64,000 bases of DNA from Anaerolineales bacterium (GTDB lineage: Bacteria > Chloroflexota > Anaerolineae > Anaerolineales > UBA4823). This document shows, piece by piece, positions 41,966-51,534 of this stretch; the first letter of the stretch is position 1; every line of letters starts with the position of its first letter. The notes under the pieces are model-generated. The model was given only the letters and a program-made list of their open reading frames with translations. It did not search any database and was not told where the DNA came from. The stretch is taken from positions 1 to 64,000 of the forward strand of contig JANXBJ010000003.1 of assembly GCA_025057645.1 (NCBI GenBank), read 5' to 3'. Both the position numbers and the translations under genes were made by a program.

Positions 41966-43784
41966 GCAGAGACTCCTTTTCAGGTGGGGTATCTAGGGGG
42001 AGTTCCTTCTGCCCGGTTTGGACCTCCTGACCGTCGGGGAAGAGATCAACACGCGCCCAAAGAATAATTGGTCGGATTTCCCACGTGCCATGGCGGAAGA
42101 GCCACCAATTCAGAGGAAAAGGCGGGAGACCCTGCCAATTGGGCTGATATTCCCAGTTGAAATCTTGGCCGCGATAAGCTGCTGAAAGGGGAGGATTTTC
42201 AATCGTGGCGGGCGTGATGAGGAGAGGGGGTGGTTCTCCGACTGACCACGCAGACAGCCGGGCGAGCGCCTGATCCTCAGGGAGCACGGTGAGCTGTGTT
42301 TGATGGCGCAGCAACCAGCGCAAGGCGGGAGAATCAACAGCGATGAGAATGGGTAAGCTGTCGGCGCGTCCGGTCTTCCGGCGCGAGAGGTCGTGCACGG
42401 TTTTCAAAATCAGGTCGGCGTCGCCGATCTGGGGATAGGGCTTCCACAACTCCTGGCGAAAAACCTGGCTCCACGGCAACGAAAAAGCCACTCCCCATAC
42501 CGCCGAAACCGTGTAGAGGGCAAACGCAACCAACGCACCGAGGATCATCCCCTGCCAAGCCAATCGGGGAGACCAGACCATTTCTGCCAGCCAGACAGAG
42601 AGCGCAATCAGTGCTAGGCTGGAGAAAACACCGGCAAAGCGCAGCCAATCGGCGATCCCGTATGCAGCTAAGGAGCTATAAGCGGCAAGTTGCAACCAAA
42701 AGAGGGCAAGCAAAACAAAAGTGACCCCGCCTAGGATCAATGTCGCCCACCACGGTTGTTCCAACGTTTCAACCCAGCGGGTGATCTCCTGGGCGGCAAG
42801 AATCCACAGGGGCAGAATTGCCCAAACCAAGTTCCCCATCTGCCGCCCGGGATAGACTATTGCTAGCAGAAGAGCTACCCCCAGCCAGAGAGCAAGAAGG
42901 CGTTGCCACCGCTGAGAAAGGGAAGGTGGGTGGAGCGGATGCTTTAGCAGGCTGCGCACGATTGAGACTCCCCCGAAGAGGATTGCTAACGGTTGGTAGA
43001 CTCCCAGCGCCAAAAGGAGGTGCGGGATGGAAACCGAGCTAGTCTGCGCCCAACCGGCAAGGAAGCTCAGCAGAGGTGCAAGAATTGCGCCCAGCCCGCG
43101 CAGGTAGAACAGGAAGAGGGTGCTGCTGAAAAGAAGCGTCAGCAACGTTGCCCCTCCGATCGTTCTGAACGCATCTTTGGCGGGCAGTAGCTGCTCCCAA
43201 AGCGCTTGGGAAGAGTCGGATAGCGAAGCGAGGCGCTTCTCCATCGCCGAAAAAGCGATAGCCACGAGCAGGAGCAGGAGGCTGCCGAACCAAAAAGGCG
43301 GCCCGCTCAGAATGCCGAACCCGAGAGCAATCCCTACCCATCCCCAGCGCGCCTGGCTGGCAAAGAGAAGCACTGCGCCGAGGGCGGCCAGCGCCGGCAT
43401 GACAGATCCCATCTGCCGCGATTGCGCCACTAAAGCGGGATCGATTGCTACGATAAAAGCCAAGACCAGGGTGAGAGGTGTGCCTAAGCGCTGATGTAGG
43501 GAAGTCACAATAAGGATCAGCAATGTGCCACTAGCTGCTGCGAGGAAGCGCGCCCAGAAATTGCTGCTGCCAAATAAAAAGAAGAGTGCCGAGGAAACCA
43601 GCACTTCCAGCGGGTAAGTTTGGATTACCGTAGGTTCGCCTTGCGCAATTTGCCAGGCTTGCAAGGCAAGCTCGGCTTCGCTATCCGTCAGCGGGGCTCT
43701 TCCCAAGGCGCTGAAGCGGATCAATGCAGCAATCGCCAAGGGTAGCCAGAGTGTAGTTTGCAGTGAAAACAATCGCTGCTTCAT
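41952..43784 (-). CDS. GT39-like polytopic membrane glycosyltransferase (TIGR03663-like)
   Basis: 610 aa with about 12 hydrophobic helices and an extended soluble C-terminal part from about residue 480. The first extracytoplasmic loop has the acidic motif LTDSEAELAL typical of GT-C family 39 (ArnT/PMT-like) enzymes, which transfer sugars from polyprenyl phosphates on the outer face of the membrane. The family usually found beside YYY proteins (TIGR03663) has this size. It lies in a tight operon with two YYY proteins. Donor and acceptor are unknown. Confidence 0.75.
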   Translation of the reverse strand: MKQRLFSLQTTLWLPLAIAALIRFSALGRAPLTDSEAELALQAWQIAQGEPTVIQTYPLEVLVSSALFFLFGSSNFWARFLAAASGTLLILIVTSLHQRLGTPLTLVLAFIVAIDPALVAQSRQMGSVMPALAALGAVLLFASQARWGWVGIALGFGILSGPPFWFGSLLLLLVAIAFSAMEKRLASLSDSSQALWEQLLPAKDAFRTIGGATLLTLLFSSTLFLFYLRGLGAILAPLLSFLAGWAQTSSVSIPHLLLALGVYQPLAILFGGVSIVRSLLKHPLHPPSLSQRWQRLLALWLGVALLLAIVYPGRQMGNLVWAILPLWILAAQEITRWVETLEQPWWATLILGGVTFVLLALFWLQLAAYSSLAAYGIADWLRFAGVFSSLALIALSVWLAEMVWSPRLAWQGMILGALVAFALYTVSAVWGVAFSLPWSQVFRQELWKPYPQIGDADLILKTVHDLSRRKTGRADSLPILIAVDSPALRWLLRHQTQLTVLPEDQALARLSAWSVGEPPPLLITPATIENPPLSAAYRGQDFNWEYQPNWQGLPPFPLNWWLFRHGTWEIRPIILWARVDLFPDGQEVQTGQKELPLDTPPEKESLLDQP

Positions 43785-43824
43785 TGGACACTCGAATTAT
43801 ACTCAATCAGGGGAAGAAACCGTT

Positions 43825-46551
43825 TCAAGGAGTTTGGTAGATGATAACTTGCCCGGCTTGGAAGACAGGGGTAAAGGCGCGCTGGAATTTCGCCTCATAT
43901 AGACCGCCCGGGCAACCGTCGCTGCCGGGGTGGTAGGTGGTGCGTTCCAAATCGCCGACAAAGATATAGCGGATGCGGTATTGCTCCACGATTTGAAGCG
44001 CCTCTTCAAGGCTGCGAGAACAATACAAGCGTGCGAGGTCAGCCTGACGGCTGCCTATCTCTCGTGCTCCACCGCGCCACTGGCTTTCATGTCCGACCCA
44101 CCCGAGCACAATGGGTTGACCGGAGAGCGTCCCCACACGAGCGTATTGGGTATAGCTGCCCCCGGTGGGACTGACCGCCTCGGCAACCGTTCCTAGCGGT
44201 GCTCGGCTGAGCCAGAGGATGGCCTGCATCTCATTGGGGCTTTGCCGCCATAAGTAAGCGGTGCTGTCTAGGGTGTAACCTTCGGGAGGGCGAAAATTGT
44301 TCGCTTTGCTCAAGGTAGCCAAGACGGTATAAACCAGCCCGGCAAGGATGAACAACGTCGAAAGAGCCAAGCTAGCTTGCACACTGCGCCAAGGAGATCG
44401 AGGAGAACTAGAATCTAAGCTTCTCCTTGGACTACGCCGCTTGCTCGGCGAGCGCAGCGAGGGATTCGAACTTGAAGAAAAGGTGTCGGAGATCGGAGAT
44501 CTTGTCGGAGAAGCGAAATGGCTAAACCATGCCACGGCATACGCAGCCGCAATCCCCCAAAGCAGCCAAGCTTGGTAGTAAAACTTGAACACGGTGTTCA
44601 TGCGCCAGCCGAACTGGTCGCGCAGGTAGAAAAATTCAGGGAAAAGGACTAACAATGCGCCTCCAAGAATGAGAAGGGCGATGAAGGCCCCCACCCTTTT
44701 CCCCTCTCCCGACGGGAGAGGGGAAGCCCTCACCCCTGCCCCCTCTCCCAACGGGAGAGGGGAAATTGATTCCTTTCTGCCTTCAGGAGGAGGGTCGAGG
44801 GTGAGGGAAACGAGGGCAGCCAGGCCACCGCTCAAAATCGCCCCTAACGTCAACCAACTGCCGGCATACAATAATCGCCGTTGGATTGCCACCGGCAGCC
44901 AATCGTTCACCGTTTTCGCCCCCAGCGTGCTCATGAACAGCCCCCCGAGGCCTGGTAATGCACTGATCACCAGCCCCATGGCAAGCGAGAGAATCCATAG
45001 TGCACCGAGGAGAGCCCCCGCCCAGCCGATCGCCCGCCGCAGTTGAGATCGAAGCTTACCGAAGTGCAAGCCCAGCCAGGCCAGAATGGGGACGAACAAA
45101 GGAGCGAACATCACCCACAGGTGTGCTCCCCGCGTCGGATAGACAAGATTGGGCAAAAAGCCGCCCGCCTGAGAGGAGAAGCCCAAGTAAAAAGGCAAGT
45201 AAAGAATTCCTCCCCAAATGCCTGTCCAAACCCCGAAGCGCAAGAAGTCCTCGAGAAATCGCCTCACCCCTGACCCCTCTTCTAAGGGGAGAGAAGGAGT
45301 AGGCTTGTCGCTTCTCGTTTCGGGAGAGGGGCCGAAGATGAGGGAAGAAAGCGCATACGCTGCGGCACACAAGGCCACATAGATCGGAAAATCCCAAGTG
45401 TTGAGAAATGCCATCCCGCCCAAGATCAGCGCTGCAACAAAGCTTTCCGCAAAGGGGATGACAAGGGGATAGCGTAGCGCCCAACGCCTCTTCCCAAGAA
45501 CTATCGATACCGCCTCTGAGGAGTTTGGACGGTTTTTCCAAGATAACCACAGGCTGAGCGCCAACGCCATGGATAAGAGTGCAAAAGGCATTGCTAGCAC
45601 GTGCGGGTGCAAATCGGCGAGGACATAGGAAAAGGCGGGAAATTCATCGATAATTTCGCGCGGGGCACCGCTTACATCGTAATCTTGAACTACCCGCGAT
45701 GCTCGCCACCACCAATACCAGCGTTTGGGCAGCCCGTCCAAGGGCAATTGCGGCGGTTCGCTGAGTTCGACCAAATCCAGCCATTTCCAGAAAGGAGAAG
45801 ACCAGACACCATTGCGCTGTTGCCAGAAGATTCCCGCTGCGTGTAGGACTTCCAATAACCCGCCCAAATTGCCCACCAACAGCACCAGCAAAGGTGCCAG
45901 CAAAGGCTTCCAGTGAAGACGTTTGGCGAATTGAAGGCTCAATAGGTTGCTTAATAACCCATAAGCGTTGAGCGCACTTAAAGCAAAGACCAGAGCGGTG
46001 CCCAAGTTAAACGCTACTGCCCCGCTCGTGCCGCACAGCTTGGCCAGCATTGCCACCAGAACGTACCCGAAGTAATAATAGGAAATAGCATAACCGGAAA
46101 GCCAAGGGTCGTGAGGCGGAAAGGTCTCCGAACGCAGGATGGCGTTGATAAATGCCAGTTCCATCGGCTTTTCGGTGCCGAGTGCTTCGGGGTTCGCAGC
46201 GCGGGTCACCGCCATTGCAGCCAAGGAGAGGGCGAACAAAGCTTCCATCACTCCGACCTGAGCGCGGTTTTCGCGCCACCACTGTAAAAACTCCGCCTTG
46301 CCAACTTTGAGGAACGAGAAAAAACTAAACCCAAGCACGATAGCCAAAGCAAAGACGATCCCCTCACTGCGGTTGTAGGTCAGGTGAAGCGAGGTCAACA
46401 GCCAAAAGACGTAGCCCCACAAGAGCAAGCCCAAAGTGCGGCTGAAAGCATAGCCCCGATCGGGCAGGCGACGGAAGAACCAAAACGCAATCGGGAAGCT
46501 CAGCCAACCGAGCAAAGTAACGGCGAAATACCAAAGCAGGACATCGCTCAT
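43825..46551 (-). CDS. YYY (DUF2298) membrane protein
   Basis: 908-aa very hydrophobic protein of the Chlor_Arch_YYY family. The naming motif is AISYYYFGYVLVAM at about residue 158. A second conserved site, VLADLHPHVLAMPFAL, follows the large periplasmic loop. These proteins are thought to be GT-C-like glycosyltransferases, but no activity is established. Three non-conserved segments look inserted: PTPSLPLEEGSGV, SISPLPLGEGAGVRASPLPSGEG and a Ser/Arg-rich run near residue 700. Each corresponds to a GC-rich repeat in the DNA. Start ATGA overlaps the stop of the preceding giant gene. Confidence 0.85.
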   Translation of the reverse strand: MSDVLLWYFAVTLLGWLSFPIAFWFFRRLPDRGYAFSRTLGLLLWGYVFWLLTSLHLTYNRSEGIVFALAIVLGFSFFSFLKVGKAEFLQWWRENRAQVGVMEALFALSLAAMAVTRAANPEALGTEKPMELAFINAILRSETFPPHDPWLSGYAISYYYFGYVLVAMLAKLCGTSGAVAFNLGTALVFALSALNAYGLLSNLLSLQFAKRLHWKPLLAPLLVLLVGNLGGLLEVLHAAGIFWQQRNGVWSSPFWKWLDLVELSEPPQLPLDGLPKRWYWWWRASRVVQDYDVSGAPREIIDEFPAFSYVLADLHPHVLAMPFALLSMALALSLWLSWKNRPNSSEAVSIVLGKRRWALRYPLVIPFAESFVAALILGGMAFLNTWDFPIYVALCAAAYALSSLIFGPSPETRSDKPTPSLPLEEGSGVRRFLEDFLRFGVWTGIWGGILYLPFYLGFSSQAGGFLPNLVYPTRGAHLWVMFAPLFVPILAWLGLHFGKLRSQLRRAIGWAGALLGALWILSLAMGLVISALPGLGGLFMSTLGAKTVNDWLPVAIQRRLLYAGSWLTLGAILSGGLAALVSLTLDPPPEGRKESISPLPLGEGAGVRASPLPSGEGKRVGAFIALLILGGALLVLFPEFFYLRDQFGWRMNTVFKFYYQAWLLWGIAAAYAVAWFSHFASPTRSPISDTFSSSSNPSLRSPSKRRSPRRSLDSSSPRSPWRSVQASLALSTLFILAGLVYTVLATLSKANNFRPPEGYTLDSTAYLWRQSPNEMQAILWLSRAPLGTVAEAVSPTGGSYTQYARVGTLSGQPIVLGWVGHESQWRGGAREIGSRQADLARLYCSRSLEEALQIVEQYRIRYIFVGDLERTTYHPGSDGCPGGLYEAKFQRAFTPVFQAGQVIIYQTP
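44410..44515. repeat. Ser/Arg-rich coding insertion in YYY gene
   Basis: DNA encoding a low-complexity stretch (SLRSPSKRRSPRRSLDSSSP) with GCTTGCTCGGCGAGC palindrome character, in a cytoplasmic-type loop of an otherwise hydrophobic protein. It looks like an inserted repeat different from the gggagagggg family. Confidence 0.4.
44692..44812. repeat. Palindromic repeat inserted in YYY gene, double copy
   Basis: Two back-to-back CCCCTCTCCC..GGGAGAGGGG units with flanking CCCTCACCCC and GGGTGAGGG, kept in frame (peptide SPLPLGEGAGVRASPLPSGEG on the minus strand). Confidence 0.75.
45261..45344. repeat. Palindromic repeat inserted in YYY gene, second site
   Basis: CCTCACCCCTGACCCCTCTTCTAAGGGGAGAGAAGG and a GGGAGAGGGG..GATGAGGG half, in frame (peptide PTPSLPLEEGSGV). 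Confidence 0.65.
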
Positions 46552-49500
46552 GGTTGATTTACCTCATAGATCACGGTTTGCCCTTCGCGATAGACTTCTC
46601 GCCAGAGCAAGCCATCCGCAGCCTCGAACTTCTCAAGGCCGGGTCCGGCATATTTGCCTCGCTCTTGTTGTCCAAGGATAATGTAGCGCACGTTGTATTT
46701 CTGTAAAAAGTTCATCGCCGCTTGCAGGTCGAGCGTGCGGTAAAATTCTTCGATTTCCTCAATGCGCTCGGTGACCCAGTTTGCGGGCAGGATAGTGCGT
46801 TGTTGCTGCTGGTGCCATTCCCAGCCCACCACCCCGGGCAAGCCGGTGTAGATGCTAAACCGCGAGCCCCAACGATAGAGATCGCGCAAGTTCGCCTCTA
46901 CGATAACTGGTGACCCCTTAACATTGTCTTGCATCCACAAGATGGCGCGGTAATCCTGGCTCAGGTCCATTTCTCCCCAACTATCGGTGTATTTGGAATA
47001 CGCCATGAAAGCCATGCCGTCTAAGGTATGAGGGGCGGCGTCGCTCATGCGGTCCTTGATCTTGGCTGTTGTGGCCGTGATCGGGTAGAGCGCAGCCGAG
47101 AGGACAAGGAACAGGAACACACCTTTCCAGAGGCTACCCCAACGGCTGCGCCAAGCAAGCAAACCGGGCAACAGCCAGCCTAGGGCAGCTCCGGCTGCAA
47201 CGGCGAACATCGTCCAAGCCTGCAAATAGAACTTGAAGACGGTGTTCATGCGCCCGATATCACCCGCAACGACTACAACCTCAACCATTAAGGTGATCAT
47301 AAGCCCTGTTCCGACAAGGAAGAGCGCAAAGCGTTTCTCATCCGGTTGGTCGGAACGTAGGATAAGCACGCCCGCCCAAGCGGCGAGAGGAAGCACTATC
47401 CAAGCAATTGCCACCTCTAAACCGACCATCAAGCCGAGGATCGCTATAATCAAGGCCAAGGTGGCATAACCTATCCAGGGTAGGTAAGGTTTTAGCTTGC
47501 GCAATGCAGAGAGCGGCGTTTTCGCCATCCAATCAACGCTTTCATAGGCCAGCCAGGAAACGAGGATAAAAAGGAATAACCCCCAATGGACAAGGTAGGA
47601 AAGGCTGGGAGTATGGGTGCCTTTCCATAAATTGATTTGCGAATACCCCCAACCTAACCAACGGGTGTAGGGATAGAACCAGAGGTCCGAGGCAACCACC
47701 AGAAGTCCAACTGCCAGAAGGGCGCTTCCAGCAGTCTCTAGCGATGCTCTGCCGAGGTGAAAGGTTGGCCTTCCTGCGGCGCTCTCGGCAAAGAGCAAGG
47801 GCCGCAACAGGCGGTAGAGTACTACTGCGCTCACCAATGCTAGGTAGGGATAATAATCCGAATAATTGGTGGGGCGCAGAACCCCGATCAAAAGCCCCCC
47901 ACACACAAGACGCCCTGCGTTCCCGAGATTGAGTTTGGCTTCGCCCAAAAGGAGAAAGGAGAGGGCAAAGGATAGGGTGAGCAAGGCCAGAGGCAATGCA
48001 AAGAGGTGGGCATGAGGGTCGCCGTAGAGCACGGTGAAGAAGGGAAACTCGGTGATCGGCTCAACATCGTTCGGCGCCGGGATGGCGCGACTGGGAATCC
48101 AGTACCAATCGCCCAAGCTATAGGGCAGACTCATCCCCTTCAGAACCTCGATAAAGCCTCGTACTGTCCAGACGGCGCGGATGAGTAGGTTAGCACCTTC
48201 GAGATTCCCGCCCGGGGCAGCCAATTTTTGGTAGCCAACCAGGATCATGCGCAAAGTGCCCAGGTTGCCTAAAACCGCCATGCCCAACGCTGCAGCGAGG
48301 CCACTAATCCAAGGGAGGGCGAAGCTGAGTTTGCCGCTTGCCTCATCCGGTTTGCGCCAACGCGCCACCAGATTCCAACCCAGTGAGAATGCCCCTCCGG
48401 CGATCAAGCTGAAGGTGGTGGGCAAGATCAAGTTGTAGGCGATCGCCGGGACGATGCCCAGCCACTTCACCGGCACTCCCATCAGGACAAAGCCATAGTA
48501 GTAATAGTTCAAGTAGCCACCGGCATACCATGGATCATAAGGAGGGAAAGATGTGCTCTTCAGAATGGCATTGAAGTAGGCAAAATCCATCGGCTTCTCG
48601 CCACCTTTCCAAGGGTGCCATAGATCCGGATTGCCCAAGCGGATGAAGAGATCGGCGAGGAAAAAGCCAAGCAAGAGAGCTTCCGTCCAGAGGAATTGTT
48701 TTTTGCGTTGGCGGAACTCTTGGCGCAATCCATTCCAATCGAGCAAGGCAAAGGCAAGTGAGACCAAGAGAAGAGCACCAAAGACGGCGCTGATGGTTAG
48801 CCTTTGAAATGGTACACGCAGCGAACCCAGCAGCCAGACTAGATAGGAGAGCAGGAGCAGACCGAATGTGCGCGATAAGGGGTAGCCGCGATCGTCCAGG
48901 CCGGCGAAGAGTTGGCGGGTGAGAGGGTAAGCTACCCAGCCCAAGAGGCTGATCGTCAAGTACCAGACCAGAACTGTGACTGCTTGGTTGCGGTTATGCA
49001 AGGCGTTGCGGTTAAACAGCTCTGACCAAGTTCCACCGGACTGTTGTTCTTTGAGGCGGTCGGGGGGCAGGAGCAACAAACCGGGGAATTTCGAGGCTTG
49101 GCGCGGCGTGAGGCGGATGACCTTTGAGAGATCAACTGCGGTGAGCAAGCGCCGCACACTCAAGGGGTCGTACTCAGGAGTCTTGCGGAAGATCAGCACT
49201 TTGGGGTGATCGTAAACCGTGAAAGCTTCTTCGGCGAATTGATCGTTGATCCGCCACCGTCCCAGGCTGGGAAAAGACTCAAAGACTTTTACCAGCTCAA
49301 AGCCGAGTTGACCCTTGAACATTCCCGGTTGGGCGACGTTGTAGCACCAGATCACCTCTTTGTCATCCGGACAGCCAATCAAGAGACGATAATAAGCAGT
49401 AGAGAGCGGATAACGTTCTGGCACACGTGGTATCGTGCCCCATTGCCGATTGGAGGAGATAAAGATGTAGTCTGCTTGATCGAGAATAGAGAGGAAACGG

Positions 49501-51497
49501 GCAAGCTTTTCGGCGTTATCGTCCCAATACATCTCGAAAACGAGATCGCGCTGGTAAATCCCCCCGTAACCATCGTAGCCGTCTAAGCGCAAGGGCAAGC
49601 CGTCGTCCCAGGAGCTTTCATTGGCCGGGGCAGCACCGGAAATAGCAAGCGCTGCAGAGCTGGTGGGTTCAAGGGCAAGGGTAAGTTGGTATTGCTGATC
49701 CTCCGAGACAGGGACAGGCTGGCTAAGGCGAAGAGTTACCCTCTCGCCCCGAGGGTCGTTGAAGGCTAAAAAGTCGCCTTGCACCGAAGCGCTCCAAACC
49801 GTTTCGGGAGCAGTGGCTTTGGAGAGGCTGAGGGTCAGGGTCTTCGTTTGACGCAGGTCTGTAATGTCTCTCACATGGGCGAGGGTGATCTGTTCGATGG
49901 TCCCGCTGACCGCAGCGTTGAATAAGGTGCGGTAGGGTGCTTCCGCGGTGATCAGATTATCGTAAGGGAAAGGTAGAGGCTGTCGGTAAAGGCTACCATC
50001 TTCCTGTCGGATGTCGAGGTGAATCGGAGCGGGCACGTTTTGATAAATCCAGCGCGAGGCCTCTACTCGTGTCACCGGACGCACGTAAATGCGAGTGAAG
50101 GCAAAAGCCCAGAGGAAGGTCAAAACGAGGACAAGTGCACCAACCGTGAGCGCAGCAATGCGCCGCAAAGCCTTGCTTTTCCAAAGAGAAAGCTCTGCTG
50201 TTCCCTGATCCTGGCGCCATTGCCACAGGGCAAAGATCGTCCAAGCTGCCATGATGGTCAGGCCGGGATAAGATGGCAACTGATAGCGCATGGTCGGGTT
50301 GGGTTGCAAAGATTGCCAGGTGAAATAAAATGCCGTCCAACCCCACAGGATGCCATGGAGACCGAGTTCACCTTTGATCAGCCTCCAACCCATCCAAAGA
50401 AAACCCGCCCAAGCCAGAAGACCTAAGGGCAAACCCAATCCCCAAACGGTCAAGTTCTGCCAGGAAAACCAGCGCGGGCGGCGTGCCCACTGTAGAGCAG
50501 GTGGAAAATCGACATCGCCGGTGCTTTGGTTGCGTTGCTCGCGGATGTTCGCTACCCAGGCCGGATTGGGCTTGATGCCGAAGAAGCCCGGCCCGGCAAA
50601 TGCGTAAGGCTGAAAGATGCGGAATGTGAGAATGCTCACTGCCCCAGCAGCGACCAAGCATAGCAGGGTTTGACTCCAGAAATCCGCTTGCACTTGCTCC
50701 TGCAATCCTTCTCGGCGAAGCTTCCAGTAGCGCAGTGCGAACGCCACCGGGAGCAAGAAAGCCAAGGGGTAAGCGGTGAGCTTAGAGGCCATAGCACAGC
50801 CAAAACTGAACCCGAACGCCAAGCTGGCCAAGAAGAGAGGCGATCGCAGCCCTTCTATCCACTTTTTTCTCTGTGGGGGAGGCTCTAGGGGGTGAGGGCT
50901 ACTCCCCTCTCCCATAGGCAGAGAGGCTGGGGATGAGGGCTTCTGCACGATCCACACCGCAAAGTACACCCCCAGAAAGATAAAGAAGTTGAGAAAGGTA
51001 TCCTCTTTGAAAAAGTGCGAAAGCTGAATGGGCAAGACGGCTAAGCCGTAGAACGCAGCCGCCAGCAGGCTCACCCCTCTCCCGTAAAGACGCAAAGCCG
51101 TGGCGGCCACCAAAATGAGGGTCAGCAGGTCGAAGATCGCCGAGAGCGGACGGCCGACAGTGAGCATTTCGCGGAACCCCGAATGCCCATAGATGCTCTC
51201 GACTAGGTAGCGCACAAGGAAGATCGGCAGGGTGCCGTAGACAAAGAAGCCGTGCCCGCGATTGTGCGGGTTCAGAGAGGAGATGGCCGTGTTGAAATAT
51301 TCGCTCAGGCTTTTGACCGGGGCAATGTCTGACCCTACCCAAACCAAAAAGCGTTCGTCGGGGTGCAGATATTGCTCTTCGCCCCAATAGATGCCAATAA
51401 AGCGGAAATAGATGGCTATCGCCAAGATAATGGTCAGACCGAGCCAGTAGAGCCCCACGGCAAGGGAACGGCGTTGAGAGGTGGAGAGTCGGGTCAT
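46548..51497 (-). CDS. Giant GT39-YYY fusion membrane protein
   Basis: 1649 aa. The N-terminal half (to about residue 500) resembles a GT39 enzyme: first-loop acidic motif YLHPDERFLVWVG, then HFFKEDTFLNFF. A soluble beta-rich region spans about 500-860 (jelly-roll-like, carbohydrate-domain character). From about 880 to the end comes a YYY (DUF2298) domain with GYLNYYYYGFVLMG and YGDPHAHLFALPLAL. The carboxyl third repeats the organisation of the neighbouring 908-aa protein, so the two YYY domains are paralogues. Fusion of both activities strongly suggests that GT39 and YYY parts work on the same molecule. A repeat-derived insertion (PASLPMGEGSSPHPLEPP) lies near residue 190. Confidence 0.85.
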   Translation of the reverse strand: MTRLSTSQRRSLAVGLYWLGLTIILAIAIYFRFIGIYWGEEQYLHPDERFLVWVGSDIAPVKSLSEYFNTAISSLNPHNRGHGFFVYGTLPIFLVRYLVESIYGHSGFREMLTVGRPLSAIFDLLTLILVAATALRLYGRGVSLLAAAFYGLAVLPIQLSHFFKEDTFLNFFIFLGVYFAVWIVQKPSSPASLPMGEGSSPHPLEPPPQRKKWIEGLRSPLFLASLAFGFSFGCAMASKLTAYPLAFLLPVAFALRYWKLRREGLQEQVQADFWSQTLLCLVAAGAVSILTFRIFQPYAFAGPGFFGIKPNPAWVANIREQRNQSTGDVDFPPALQWARRPRWFSWQNLTVWGLGLPLGLLAWAGFLWMGWRLIKGELGLHGILWGWTAFYFTWQSLQPNPTMRYQLPSYPGLTIMAAWTIFALWQWRQDQGTAELSLWKSKALRRIAALTVGALVLVLTFLWAFAFTRIYVRPVTRVEASRWIYQNVPAPIHLDIRQEDGSLYRQPLPFPYDNLITAEAPYRTLFNAAVSGTIEQITLAHVRDITDLRQTKTLTLSLSKATAPETVWSASVQGDFLAFNDPRGERVTLRLSQPVPVSEDQQYQLTLALEPTSSAALAISGAAPANESSWDDGLPLRLDGYDGYGGIYQRDLVFEMYWDDNAEKLARFLSILDQADYIFISSNRQWGTIPRVPERYPLSTAYYRLLIGCPDDKEVIWCYNVAQPGMFKGQLGFELVKVFESFPSLGRWRINDQFAEEAFTVYDHPKVLIFRKTPEYDPLSVRRLLTAVDLSKVIRLTPRQASKFPGLLLLPPDRLKEQQSGGTWSELFNRNALHNRNQAVTVLVWYLTISLLGWVAYPLTRQLFAGLDDRGYPLSRTFGLLLLSYLVWLLGSLRVPFQRLTISAVFGALLLVSLAFALLDWNGLRQEFRQRKKQFLWTEALLLGFFLADLFIRLGNPDLWHPWKGGEKPMDFAYFNAILKSTSFPPYDPWYAGGYLNYYYYGFVLMGVPVKWLGIVPAIAYNLILPTTFSLIAGGAFSLGWNLVARWRKPDEASGKLSFALPWISGLAAALGMAVLGNLGTLRMILVGYQKLAAPGGNLEGANLLIRAVWTVRGFIEVLKGMSLPYSLGDWYWIPSRAIPAPNDVEPITEFPFFTVLYGDPHAHLFALPLALLTLSFALSFLLLGEAKLNLGNAGRLVCGGLLIGVLRPTNYSDYYPYLALVSAVVLYRLLRPLLFAESAAGRPTFHLGRASLETAGSALLAVGLLVVASDLWFYPYTRWLGWGYSQINLWKGTHTPSLSYLVHWGLFLFILVSWLAYESVDWMAKTPLSALRKLKPYLPWIGYATLALIIAILGLMVGLEVAIAWIVLPLAAWAGVLILRSDQPDEKRFALFLVGTGLMITLMVEVVVVAGDIGRMNTVFKFYLQAWTMFAVAAGAALGWLLPGLLAWRSRWGSLWKGVFLFLVLSAALYPITATTAKIKDRMSDAAPHTLDGMAFMAYSKYTDSWGEMDLSQDYRAILWMQDNVKGSPVIVEANLRDLYRWGSRFSIYTGLPGVVGWEWHQQQQRTILPANWVTERIEEIEEFYRTLDLQAAMNFLQKYNVRYIILGQQERGKYAGPGLEKFEAADGLLWREVYREGQTVIYEVNQP
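50876..50942. repeat. Palindromic repeat inserted in GT39-YYY gene
   Basis: GGGGGTGAGGGCTACTCCCCTCTCCC and GAGAGGCTGGGGATGAGGG, in frame (peptide PASLPMGEGSSPHPLEPP). Confidence 0.65.
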
Positions 51498-51534
51498 GGC
51501 TTTAGAAATAGCACTCCGGGTTTGGAATTGAAAG

